Under the pieces are notes generated by a model that saw only the letters and a list, made by a program, of their open reading frames with translations, was not told the DNA's origin and made no database searches. From assembly GCA_964416385.1 (NCBI GenBank), contig CAYQDW010000015.1, forward strand, positions 1 through 43,100: DNA of 43,100 nt, given 5' to 3'. Source of the DNA: JAUHWL01 sp964416385 (GTDB taxonomy: Bacteria; Bacteroidota; Bacteroidia; Flavobacteriales; Schleiferiaceae). Below, one piece after another: positions 1 to 7,216 of the stretch. Each line of letters starts with the position of its first letter. The stretch's first letter is position 1. The translations under genes and the position numbers were made by a program.

Positions 1-2
1 AG

Positions 3-31
3 AAAAGGGGCACCAAATGTGGCACCCCTTT
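3..31 (-). terminator. Rho-independent terminator of the 59-2595 minus-strand operon
   Basis: A hairpin pairs 4-10 with 25-31 (7 bp, AAAGGGG with CCCCTTT). It continues after a 2x2 internal loop with 2 more pairs (13-14 with 21-22) around a 6-nt loop. Read on the minus strand the stem is followed by a short T run. It lies 28 nt after the stop codon of the gene ending at 59. Confidence 0.55.
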
Positions 32-58
32 GTATCATTTCCAAATGTGGATGAAAAT

Positions 59-850
59 TTACTTCAACCAGCTTTGAATCATTTGGGTCATCTTTTCTTC
101 TTCTTCTGCAGCCAAAATTGGATCTACCAAAATACGGCCGCTGTGCTCATCTGTGATGATTTTTTTGCGCTGGGCGATCTCCAACTGGCGCTGTGGCGGA
201 ATTACAAAGAATGAACCGGCACTTGCACCACGCTCAATACTCACAACAGCCAAACCGTTGCGCGTACTGGTTCGGATGCGGTCATAAGCCTTGATCAAAC
301 GCTCTTCTACATCCTTGCGCAATTCTTCGCTCTTAGCTTGTAGCAATTCTTCTTCCTTCTGCGTTTCTGCAAGAATACCATCAAGCTCTGCACGCTTAAA
401 CTCAAGGTGGCTCTTGCGTTCTGCAAGGCGCTCATCGCTCTGTGCAATAACTTCTTTCTTGTTGGCAATTTTGGCCTCAAACTCTTTGCTGCGCTTTTCT
501 GCCAATTGTATTTCCAGTTGCTGGAATTCTATCTCTTTGCTAATGGCATCAAACTCGCGGTTGTTACGCACGTTTTTCTGCTGTTCTTCGTATTTCTTGA
601 TTTTCTCTAGGCTATCGCGCATTTGCAACTTGCGGTTGGCAATCTCCTTGTCCATTTCATCTACATCGGCATTCAAATTTGCGATGCGTGTTTCCAAACC
701 GGCAATCTCATCCTCTAGGTCTTCAACCTCTAGTGGTAATTCACCACGAACGTTTCGGATTTCATCTATACGCTTGTCTATAAGCTGCAAATCATATAAT
801 GCGCGAAGTTTCTCTTCTACAGTAAGTTCTTTTGTTGTTGCCTTTGCCAT
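59..850 (-). CDS. Coiled-coil protein of the C4-type zinc ribbon family (COG1579), zinc ligands lost
   Basis: This 263-residue protein is mostly charged heptad-like helix (about residues 10-195), predicting a long coiled-coil hairpin. It ends in a small domain (about 198-245) that matches the zf-RING_7/C4 zinc ribbon of COG1579: RNGLAVVSIERG, then IPPQRQLEIA, then SGRILVD. In zinc-binding members this domain carries two CxxC pairs. Here the four positions read S210, S213, D234 and S237, so no zinc site remains although the surrounding residues are conserved. The family is thought to act with nucleic acids or translation, but its function is not established. The ATG at 850 directly abuts the stop codon of the NIF3 gene, so the two are probably cotranscribed. 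Confidence 0.88.
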   Translation of the reverse strand: MAKATTKELTVEEKLRALYDLQLIDKRIDEIRNVRGELPLEVEDLEDEIAGLETRIANLNADVDEMDKEIANRKLQMRDSLEKIKKYEEQQKNVRNNREFDAISKEIEFQQLEIQLAEKRSKEFEAKIANKKEVIAQSDERLAERKSHLEFKRAELDGILAETQKEEELLQAKSEELRKDVEERLIKAYDRIRTSTRNGLAVVSIERGASAGSFFVIPPQRQLEIAQRKKIITDEHSGRILVDPILAAEEEEKMTQMIQSWLK

Positions 851-1945
851 TTAAATATAAGCTATTGGATTTGTATTCACCTCTGTTTTGAGGACGGCAA
901 AAGTAGGGAATTTTTCCATGAGATATTCAGCCAGCAATTCAATGGTAAATTGCTCACTTTCAAAGTGTCCCACATCTGCAATCACAATGCGTCCATCGGC
1001 ATCAAAAAACTGGTGATATTTAAAATCTCCCGTGATAAAAACGTCTGCACCGCTACCAATGGCACGATTTAATAAGAAGCTGCCAGAACCACCGCAAAAA
1101 GCCACACGTTTAACAGATTTACCTAAAAGTGCGGTATGCCTAATGCTTTTGGTTTGCAATGCCGCCTTAACATGATTTAGAAACTGATCTTCCTGCATCG
1201 GTTGCTTCAATTCGCCAATCATGCCCGCACCCAATTCTTGATTCACGTTTTCAAGTTTATACAAGTCATAGGCCACTTCCTCATACGGATGTGCCTTGAT
1301 CATGGCTGCTATTACCTTGTTTTTATTGTGGATGGGAACAAGAACCTCTACCTTATGCTCAGGCTCAAAATGTCGCTTACCTTGTTCGCCTACAAAGGGA
1401 TTTGTACCCGGCATAGCCCGAAAACTTCCGGTACCCTCTTGTATAAAGCTGCAATCCGCATAATTGCCGATGTGGCCCGCACCAGCGCTAAACATGGCTT
1501 GCGTAACCGCTGCCGTATGCACATGGGGCACAAAAGTTACGAGTTTGTAGAGTTTGGCAGACATCGGCTCTAATATTTCAAGATTTTGAAGACCGAGCTT
1601 TTCACCAATCTTAGCATTAACCCCAGCCCGTACATTATCCAAATTTGTATGGATGGCGTAAATGGCGATGTTATGCTTTATGGCCTTTATCACGGTGCGT
1701 TCTATGTAGTTCTTACCGATAAGCCGTTTCAATCCACTAAAAATAATAGGGTGATGCGCCACAATTAACCCCGCACCTTTTTGCACGGCTTCATCAACAA
1801 TCGCCTCCGTGCAATCTAAGGTAACCAGTACTTTTTCAATTTCGGCAGAGGCATCGCCTACAAGCAGGCCGCTGTTATCATAACCCTCTTGATAAACAGG
1901 TGGTGCCAGTTGTTCTAAAACAGAAACAATGTGATTTATTTTCAT
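851..1945 (-). CDS. NIF3/YqfO-family protein (Nif3-like dinuclear metal centre hexameric protein)
   Basis: The protein has 364 residues, the length of the YqfO-like form in which a PII/CutA-like domain is inserted between the two NIF3 halves. Candidate ligands of the dinuclear metal site are visible: H64-H65 in VAHHPIIF, H99 and D103 in the HTNLDNVRAG stretch, and H327 and E331 in DVGHFESEQ near the C-terminus. The family is a conserved metal-binding hydrolase-like fold; GTP cyclohydrolase-like or nucleotide-related roles have been proposed, but none is settled. Its ATG overlaps the stop of the sulfotransferase-like gene by 4 bp, and its stop abuts the next start. Translational coupling within a three-gene operon is likely, and NIF3 next to a COG1579 gene is a common pairing. 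Confidence 0.92.
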   Translation of the reverse strand: MKINHIVSVLEQLAPPVYQEGYDNSGLLVGDASAEIEKVLVTLDCTEAIVDEAVQKGAGLIVAHHPIIFSGLKRLIGKNYIERTVIKAIKHNIAIYAIHTNLDNVRAGVNAKIGEKLGLQNLEILEPMSAKLYKLVTFVPHVHTAAVTQAMFSAGAGHIGNYADCSFIQEGTGSFRAMPGTNPFVGEQGKRHFEPEHKVEVLVPIHNKNKVIAAMIKAHPYEEVAYDLYKLENVNQELGAGMIGELKQPMQEDQFLNHVKAALQTKSIRHTALLGKSVKRVAFCGGSGSFLLNRAIGSGADVFITGDFKYHQFFDADGRIVIADVGHFESEQFTIELLAEYLMEKFPTFAVLKTEVNTNPIAYI

Positions 1946-2595
1946 GGATAGAATGCTTTAAGAAAGGTATTGTAAATTTCATGTTCACGGGCCAAAATGC
2001 GCTGTAAATCCGGCATTACCTCAGGTGAATGTTGCACCTTTTGTTGCCCCACATTAACGCGTTCTGGTTTCAAGTTTTTAACGCCTATCAGCCTTGCAAA
2101 TTGTTGCAAATCCTCCTCAAAATATTCTGTGCGGCCGATAAAAGCAAAATCATCTGGATTGAAATTGCCCAAAAACCGTTGATAGATTTGCGTTACATTT
2201 TCAAATTCTGGGTGGCTGATAAAAGTTTCTAAACTGGGTTGTATTTGCTTAAACAGGCGTTGATTTCTATCTCCCAACTCTTGCGTACGCTTAAGGTGAT
2301 GGTATGCCGAAATGACACGGTCAGAAGGGTTACGTAGCCAGCACACCCACTGTGCATTCGGATAATAGTCTTTCCAATTTTTATGAGGCCTTATGTGGCC
2401 ATGAATGGCCTTTACATAAGGTTTGTCAGCACGATAATTTTGGCCAGCACTCCAGGTCTTAATATCTTCTTGGCGCTGTATATGCTTTAAACGCCAGCCA
2501 TAATGGTTTTTTAATATAGCATGAAAGGAACTACCTGCCGTTTTGGGGATATGTATAGAGATGACCTCAGGGTGTATTTCAAAACTAAAACTCAT
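1942..2595 (-). CDS. Sulfotransferase-family protein
   Basis: Predicted at 217 residues from the ATG at 2595. The N-terminal HIPKTAGSSF (15-24) is the 5'-phosphosulfate-binding loop, and RNPSDRVISAYHH (88-100) is the 3'-phosphate-binding motif of PAPS-dependent sulfotransferases of the Sulfotransfer_2 / heparan-sulfate type. Such enzymes transfer sulfate from PAPS to sugars or other acceptors; the acceptor cannot be read from sequence. There is no signal peptide, so the enzyme should be cytoplasmic. Upstream in-frame starts exist (ATG at 2634, TTG at 2640). I chose 2595 because it places the binding loop at the usual distance from the N-terminus, but the start is uncertain. The stop overlaps the NIF3 start by 4 bp. 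Confidence 0.8.
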   Translation of the reverse strand: MSFSFEIHPEVISIHIPKTAGSSFHAILKNHYGWRLKHIQRQEDIKTWSAGQNYRADKPYVKAIHGHIRPHKNWKDYYPNAQWVCWLRNPSDRVISAYHHLKRTQELGDRNQRLFKQIQPSLETFISHPEFENVTQIYQRFLGNFNPDDFAFIGRTEYFEEDLQQFARLIGVKNLKPERVNVGQQKVQHSPEVMPDLQRILAREHEIYNTFLKAFYP

Positions 2596-2750
2596 TTCGC
2601 GCAAACCTACTGCAAAACCCGCACAAGATGACATGAGCAAAAACAGTCATCTTAGATAAGAGGCATTAGATATCAGGTTTTACAAGTGCTTTTGAGCTTT
2701 AAATTTATATCAGTATAAATACCACCTGTGCACCTAAAGAATCACTCTTA

Positions 2751-2780
2751 AAACAGAAGCCCCGCTTTTGGCGGGGCTTC
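2751..2780 (-). terminator. Rho-independent terminator of rpsA
   Basis: A perfect 10-bp stem (2756-2765 with 2771-2780, GAAGCCCCGC) closes a 5-nt loop. On the minus strand it is followed by TGTTTT. It starts 21 nt past the rpsA stop codon. Confidence 0.85.
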
Positions 2781-2801
2781 TTTAGTATAAGGAATGAACA
2801 A

Positions 2802-4832
2802 TTACTTCTCGTTCTTTTCCATTTCTTCTTTCAACTTTGCCAATTCATCAAGATCACCAAGTGTTGTTTTCTCAACAGAACTTTGGATTTTCTTCATGCT
2901 TGAGCGCGTGCTCTTAGCCTCAGCTTCGCCTTTTGCTTTGTTAGATGCTTTTTCTTCTGCAACAGCATCTTTGTGCAACTGGGCATGACTAACTAAGATA
3001 CGCTTGGCATCTTTGTTGAATTCTATCACTTTGAATTCAGCTTCTTCGCCTTTGATAAGCTTACTACCATCTTCTTTGGCCATGTGGCGAGTTGGGCAGA
3101 AACCATCTACGCCAAAGGTATCAAAGTACACTTCGCAGCCTTTGTCTACCATTTCAACCACTTTACCAGTATGCTGACTTCCTACTTCAAAGACAGCTTC
3201 GTAGTTCTCCCATGGATTCTCTTCTAACTGCTTATGACCAAGACTTAGTCTGCGGTTTTCAGTATCAATATCAAGAACTACAACATCCATCTCTGCACCT
3301 ACAGATGTAAATTCAGATGGGTGCTTAATCTTCTTAATCCATGATAAGTCTGAAATATGGATAAGGCCATCAATACCTTCTTCTAACTCAACAAAAACAC
3401 CAAAGTTGGTGAAATTGCGTACGGTACCTTTATGTTGAGAGCCTAGCGCATACTTCTCAGTAATATCTGTCCATGGGTCTGGTGTAAGCTGCTTGATACC
3501 TAAGCTCATCTTGCGATCTTCGCGATCTATAGTAAGAATTACAGCTTCGATTTCATCACCTACACTTACAAAATCTTGTGCGCTGCGCAAGTGTGTACTC
3601 CAGCTCATTTCACTTACGTGAATCAAGCCTTCTACACCTGGCTGTATTTCTACAAATGCACCATAGTCTGCAAGTACAACAACCTTTCCGGTTACTTTAT
3701 CACCAACTTTAAGGTCTTGGTTTAACGCATCCCATGGATGTGCTTCTAGTTGCTTTAAGCCTAATTGAATACGAGACTTCTCATCGTCAAAATCAAGGAT
3801 TACCACATTGATTTTGGCATCGAGTTCTACCACCTCACTTGGGTGGTTAATGCGGCTCCAGCTCAAGTCTGTAATGTGGATTAATCCATCCACACCACCA
3901 AGGTCTACGAATACACCATAAGATGTGATGTTCTTAACAATACCCTCAAGTACTTGGCCTTTTTCTAGTTTGCCGATGATCTCGCGCTTCTGCTCTTCAA
4001 GGTCTGCCTCGATTAGCGCCTTGTGAGAAACAACAACGTTTTTGAATTCGTGATTGATTTTAACAATCTTGAACTCCATGTTCTTTTCAACATATGCATC
4101 GTAGTCGCGAATTGGCTTCACATCAATTTGTGAACCTGGCAAGAAAGCCTCAATGCCAAATACGTCTACAATCATACCACCTTTTGTACGGCACTTTACA
4201 AAACCATTTACGATTTCTTCAGCATCGTAGGCAGCATTTACACGATCCCAAGCTTGAATTGAGCGCGCTTTACGGTGGCTCAATACCAACTGGCCGTATT
4301 TATCTTCTTGCTTGTCAACAAGAACCTCTACGTTATCGCCAATTTTAATTTCAGGGTTATAACGGAATTCATTTAACGATACAACGCCTTCAGACTTAGA
4401 ATTGATGTCTACAATAACTTCGCGGTCTGTTTTAGAAATAATCTTACCACTAACCACTTGGTGCTCAACAGAACTGGTTAATGTATCCTCATACATTTTT
4501 TCCATTTCTGCACGACTGGTGGTAAATTTTACGCCTTGTTCGTAAGCTTCCCAGTCAAATTCACCCGTTTCTGTGGTAGGAATATCATCTGCAAATTCAA
4601 GCTCAATTTCTTCATCACTCTCTTCATCGCTTTCTTCCGCATCTGCGTCAGCAGTATTGCTGGCTTCTTCTGCCACTTCTTCTGCCACAGTTTCTTCTTG
4701 AGCTACTTCAGCAGTAGTTTCTTCTTTAACTTCCGTGGTAGTTTCCTCAACTGTGTTTTCAGTTGTTTCGTTGATTACTTCTTCGGTTTTTTCAACCTCT
4801 TCGGCTTGCGCCTTATTTGTCTCTTCAGACAT
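2802..4832 (-). CDS. rpsA: 30S ribosomal protein S1
   Basis: This 676-residue protein has six S1 (OB-fold) RNA-binding repeats at about 124-187, 205-273, 292-361, 377-448, 463-535 and 551-619. Repeats 3-5 carry the consensus GVFVDLGG..GLIHI..LSW most clearly. S1 binds mRNA and helps it onto the 30S subunit. Before the first repeat lies an acidic tail of about 95 residues rich in Glu, Thr and Val, which E. coli S1 (557 aa) lacks, and a short Lys/Glu-rich tail follows the sixth repeat. The gene is monocistronic, with its own Bacteroidota-type promoter (4950-4980) and a strong terminator (2751-2780). Confidence 0.97.
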   Translation of the reverse strand: MSEETNKAQAEEVEKTEEVINETTENTVEETTTEVKEETTAEVAQEETVAEEVAEEASNTADADAEESDEESDEEIELEFADDIPTTETGEFDWEAYEQGVKFTTSRAEMEKMYEDTLTSSVEHQVVSGKIISKTDREVIVDINSKSEGVVSLNEFRYNPEIKIGDNVEVLVDKQEDKYGQLVLSHRKARSIQAWDRVNAAYDAEEIVNGFVKCRTKGGMIVDVFGIEAFLPGSQIDVKPIRDYDAYVEKNMEFKIVKINHEFKNVVVSHKALIEADLEEQKREIIGKLEKGQVLEGIVKNITSYGVFVDLGGVDGLIHITDLSWSRINHPSEVVELDAKINVVILDFDDEKSRIQLGLKQLEAHPWDALNQDLKVGDKVTGKVVVLADYGAFVEIQPGVEGLIHVSEMSWSTHLRSAQDFVSVGDEIEAVILTIDREDRKMSLGIKQLTPDPWTDITEKYALGSQHKGTVRNFTNFGVFVELEEGIDGLIHISDLSWIKKIKHPSEFTSVGAEMDVVVLDIDTENRRLSLGHKQLEENPWENYEAVFEVGSQHTGKVVEMVDKGCEVYFDTFGVDGFCPTRHMAKEDGSKLIKGEEAEFKVIEFNKDAKRILVSHAQLHKDAVAEEKASNKAKGEAEAKSTRSSMKKIQSSVEKTTLGDLDELAKLKEEMEKNEK

Positions 4833-4949
4833 AGTTTAACATTTGTATCTCATGGCATTGGTACTTTACGGAGAAACCACAAGAGTGATTACTAACTTTC
4901 TGTTTTTCAAACCCTTCTTTCTATACCACTATCCGCGAAAAAAGGGCTG

Positions 4950-4980
4950 CAAAAGTACTATTATTTTTAAGCCGTTCAAA
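4950..4980 (-). promoter_or_regulatory. Bacteroidota-type promoter of rpsA
   Basis: On the minus strand TTTG (4980-4977) is followed after 19 bp by TACTTTTG (4957-4950). This fits the phylum consensus TTG-N17-23-TAnnTTTG. Transcription should start near 4944, giving a leader of about 110 nt before the ATG at 4832. The rest of the 290-bp gap (4833-5122) shows no gene; an ATG frame at 4987 runs through it but looks non-coding. Confidence 0.7.
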
Positions 4981-5122
4981 TAGTTAATGAAAGCGGATGA
5001 TAAATTTCAAAACAGGTACTTTACCAATCGAAAAAAATTGTCCCCTTTTTGCAAGTCCACCGTATATAGAAGCGAAAGGACGTCCACCCTTTTAAAAAGA
5101 AAAACACACAAAAACACACAAA

Positions 5123-6598
5123 ATGAAAAAAGTAACTCTCTTCATCCTGATGATTTTTGCAGCGCTTGCCACGCATGCGCAGCTCACATTTCAAATTTCA
5201 GGCTTGGTATTAACCAACAATTACCAAAATGTTGTACCCAACCATCCGGTATATGTTGTTGATTCTGCTTCTGGTGCCGCTGTTATCATTTACAACTATA
5301 CCACAGATGCCAACGGCACATTTACAGATACAATTACAGCCATGGGCGCCACGGGCACGTTGTGGTTTATGGCCCCAGATAGTTGTGGCTTCGCTACCAT
5401 TGCCATTAATTATTCACCCAATTCACCTACCAATTTGGCTACGGCAGGATTGGTGCTCTGCAATAATATTGTTGGTGGTGGGTCTACCGGGTGTAATTAT
5501 ACCGTAAGTGGTCTGCCAGTAGCAGGAATACCAAACCAAGCCTACTTTGAGTTTTTTGGTCAAGGTGGCACAAGCTATTTATGGGACTTCGGAGACGGTA
5601 ACTCAAGCACTTCACCCAACCCTTTTCACACGTATGCCCAACCGGGTGCTTATATGTATTGTTTGACCATAGATTCGTGCACGCCTGTTTGCGATTCTAT
5701 TGTTATTCCAGCAACTTCCGGCTGTGATCCATTTTTTATTCCTCAGGTAAATGGCGCAACGGTCGTTGTTTATCCTTGGCTTCTTACCGGTCAATTTCAA
5801 GTTGTTATAGATTGGGGAGACGGTATCATAGAAACATTTACACCTCAGAACATTCCGGTGCTTCCAAATAACATTACGCATACCTATGCAGCACCCGGTA
5901 ATTATCAAATCTGTTTCACGCATTCAAATGCGTCTATCGGCTGTAGTAATTCCTATTGCGATACCGTAACGGTAGGCGTTGGTTCGCCAATTCAATGTAA
6001 TGCGGCTTTTATTGTAGATACTGTTAATTCACAGCCCGGAACCGTTTATGTATGGAATATGTCTGGCGTAACAGGCGCCACGGCCAATGCTAATGTAGAT
6101 TTTCTGTGGAATTTTGGTGATGGCACTACGTCTACGCAGCCCTTCCCAACGCATCAATATCAAAGCCCTGGCACTTACATACTATGCTTAACACTAACCG
6201 CCACAGATAGCACACCTGTAGGGGGCATAACTTGCACAAGTACATTCTGTGATACCCTAACGGTAGATCAAAATGGTAACATCATTTATAAAGGAGCCAT
6301 CATTGGCTGGTCTTTGGTGATTTTAGACCCTTCCACTATTGGTATCAATGAAGTTGCATTTAATGCGATTAAATTATATCCAAATCCTGCACATGACTAC
6401 TTTGTGATTGATATGCCTGATATTATTCAGAATGCCTCATTGGAAATATATGCACTGAGTGGGCAACGCATATCTACAGCAACGCTACTTGGTAATGGCA
6501 AAAACGAGATAGATATAAGCACGCTGGCAAACGGCATCTATTTTGTTAAAATTTGGTCTAGCTCACAAACAAAAACGTATAGGTTAGTTAAAAATTAA
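5123..6598 (+). CDS. Secreted PKD-repeat protein with type IX secretion C-terminal domain
   Basis: The 491-residue product begins with a typical signal peptide (1-20, ending THAQ). Three PKD-like repeats can be seen with the WDFGDG / WGDG / WNFGDG turn and a following HTYAxPG(x)Y segment (about 140-190, 205-283 and 292-380). Cysteine-rich stretches surround them. Residues 415-491 form a Por/type IX sorting domain: KLYPNPAHDYFVI, then SLEIYALSGQRI, then LANGIYFVKI, with a basic end. The protein should therefore cross the inner membrane by Sec and the outer membrane by the type IX system, and be released or anchored at the surface. PKD modules usually mediate protein or polysaccharide contacts; no enzymatic domain is visible. 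It precedes a sigma/anti-sigma pair but is separated from it by a strong terminator. Confidence 0.9.
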   Translation: MKKVTLFILMIFAALATHAQLTFQISGLVLTNNYQNVVPNHPVYVVDSASGAAVIIYNYTTDANGTFTDTITAMGATGTLWFMAPDSCGFATIAINYSPNSPTNLATAGLVLCNNIVGGGSTGCNYTVSGLPVAGIPNQAYFEFFGQGGTSYLWDFGDGNSSTSPNPFHTYAQPGAYMYCLTIDSCTPVCDSIVIPATSGCDPFFIPQVNGATVVVYPWLLTGQFQVVIDWGDGIIETFTPQNIPVLPNNITHTYAAPGNYQICFTHSNASIGCSNSYCDTVTVGVGSPIQCNAAFIVDTVNSQPGTVYVWNMSGVTGATANANVDFLWNFGDGTTSTQPFPTHQYQSPGTYILCLTLTATDSTPVGGITCTSTFCDTLTVDQNGNIIYKGAIIGWSLVILDPSTIGINEVAFNAIKLYPNPAHDYFVIDMPDIIQNASLEIYALSGQRISTATLLGNGKNEIDISTLANGIYFVKIWSSSQTKTYRLVKN

Positions 6599-6614
6599 CA
6601 GTACATCTTAATTG

Positions 6615-6646
6615 GCGGGTTCACGTCATGGTGAACCCGCTCTTTT
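6615..6646 (+). terminator. Rho-independent terminator after the PKD gene, abutting the sigma-factor start
   Basis: A perfect 10-bp stem (6615-6624 with 6631-6640, GCGGGTTCAC) closes a 6-nt loop and is followed by TCTTTT (6641-6646). The next base, 6647, is the A of the sigma-factor ATG, so there is no room for a normal leader between them. Confidence 0.88.
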
Positions 6647-7216
6647 ATGAAAGACCTGGTTACTACAATAGAAAAGTGCTGTAAAAATGACCGTAATGCA
6701 CAAGAAGCATTATATCGGGCACATTTTAATTTTTTAATGAGTATTTGTTACAGGTATGAATCCAATCAGCAAGACAGTATTGCTTTGGTTAATGAAGTGT
6801 ATCTAAAAATACTCAATAACCTCACCATTTTTAATGTTAACCAGCCATTCTTGCCATGGATAAAACGCATTGCTATTAACGCCTGCATAGACTATTTACG
6901 GCAGAAGCACCGGCTTAATGGCCAAGTGGTTTTATTGAATGAAGAGCAGTGGGATAAGGAAACTGACGTGCATGTGTATGATGAGGAAATTGCAGCCGAT
7001 TTGAGCTACGAAACCTTACTTACCCTTCTCAATAAATTGGCAGAGCCAGAAAGAACTGTATTTAACCTTTATGCTATAGATGACTATTCACACAAAGAAA
7101 TAGCAGAAACCTTGGGCATTTCTGAACGAACTTCTAAGCGGCACGTACAACGTGCGCGTATGCATTTGCAAAATCTCATTAAGAAGCACGTACCTGAATT
7201 AAATGGAGCCTCATGA
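6647..7216 (+). CDS. ECF-type RNA polymerase sigma factor (sigma-70 family)
   Basis: This 189-residue protein has sigma region 2 at about 15-88 (KNDRNAQEALYRAHF, then LVNEVYLKIL, then PWIKRIAINACIDYLRQ). Region 4 lies at about 122-178 and ends in a helix-turn-helix (YSHKEIAETLGISERTSKRHVQRAR, residues 147-171). There is no region 1 or 3, so it is an extracytoplasmic-function type. The ATG at 6647 keeps the conserved N-terminal helix; the next Met (residue 31) would delete it. The stop overlaps the next start as ATGA (7213-7216), implying translational coupling with the probable anti-sigma factor downstream. A terminator hairpin ends exactly where this coding frame begins, and no TAnnTTTG box was found just upstream. 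How it is transcribed is unclear. Confidence 0.93.
   Translation: MKDLVTTIEKCCKNDRNAQEALYRAHFNFLMSICYRYESNQQDSIALVNEVYLKILNNLTIFNVNQPFLPWIKRIAINACIDYLRQKHRLNGQVVLLNEEQWDKETDVHVYDEEIAADLSYETLLTLLNKLAEPERTVFNLYAIDDYSHKEIAETLGISERTSKRHVQRARMHLQNLIKKHVPELNGAS

Noticed and set aside
291..854. 187-codon plus-strand frame antisense to the C4-ribbon gene
   Set aside because: Its Ser/Leu/Arg-rich, low-complexity translation is the mirror of the coiled-coil gene, which has clear family signatures.
2602..2609. TAGGTTTG box on the minus strand as promoter for the sulfotransferase operon
   Set aside because: It fits TAnnTTTG, but the transcript would start at the chosen ATG itself, and no TTG lies at the -33 distance. 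The true promoter was not identified.
4987..5262. Open frame before and into the PKD gene on the plus strand
   Set aside because: It overlaps the PKD gene start in another frame, has composition unlike a protein, and covers the rpsA promoter side of the gap.
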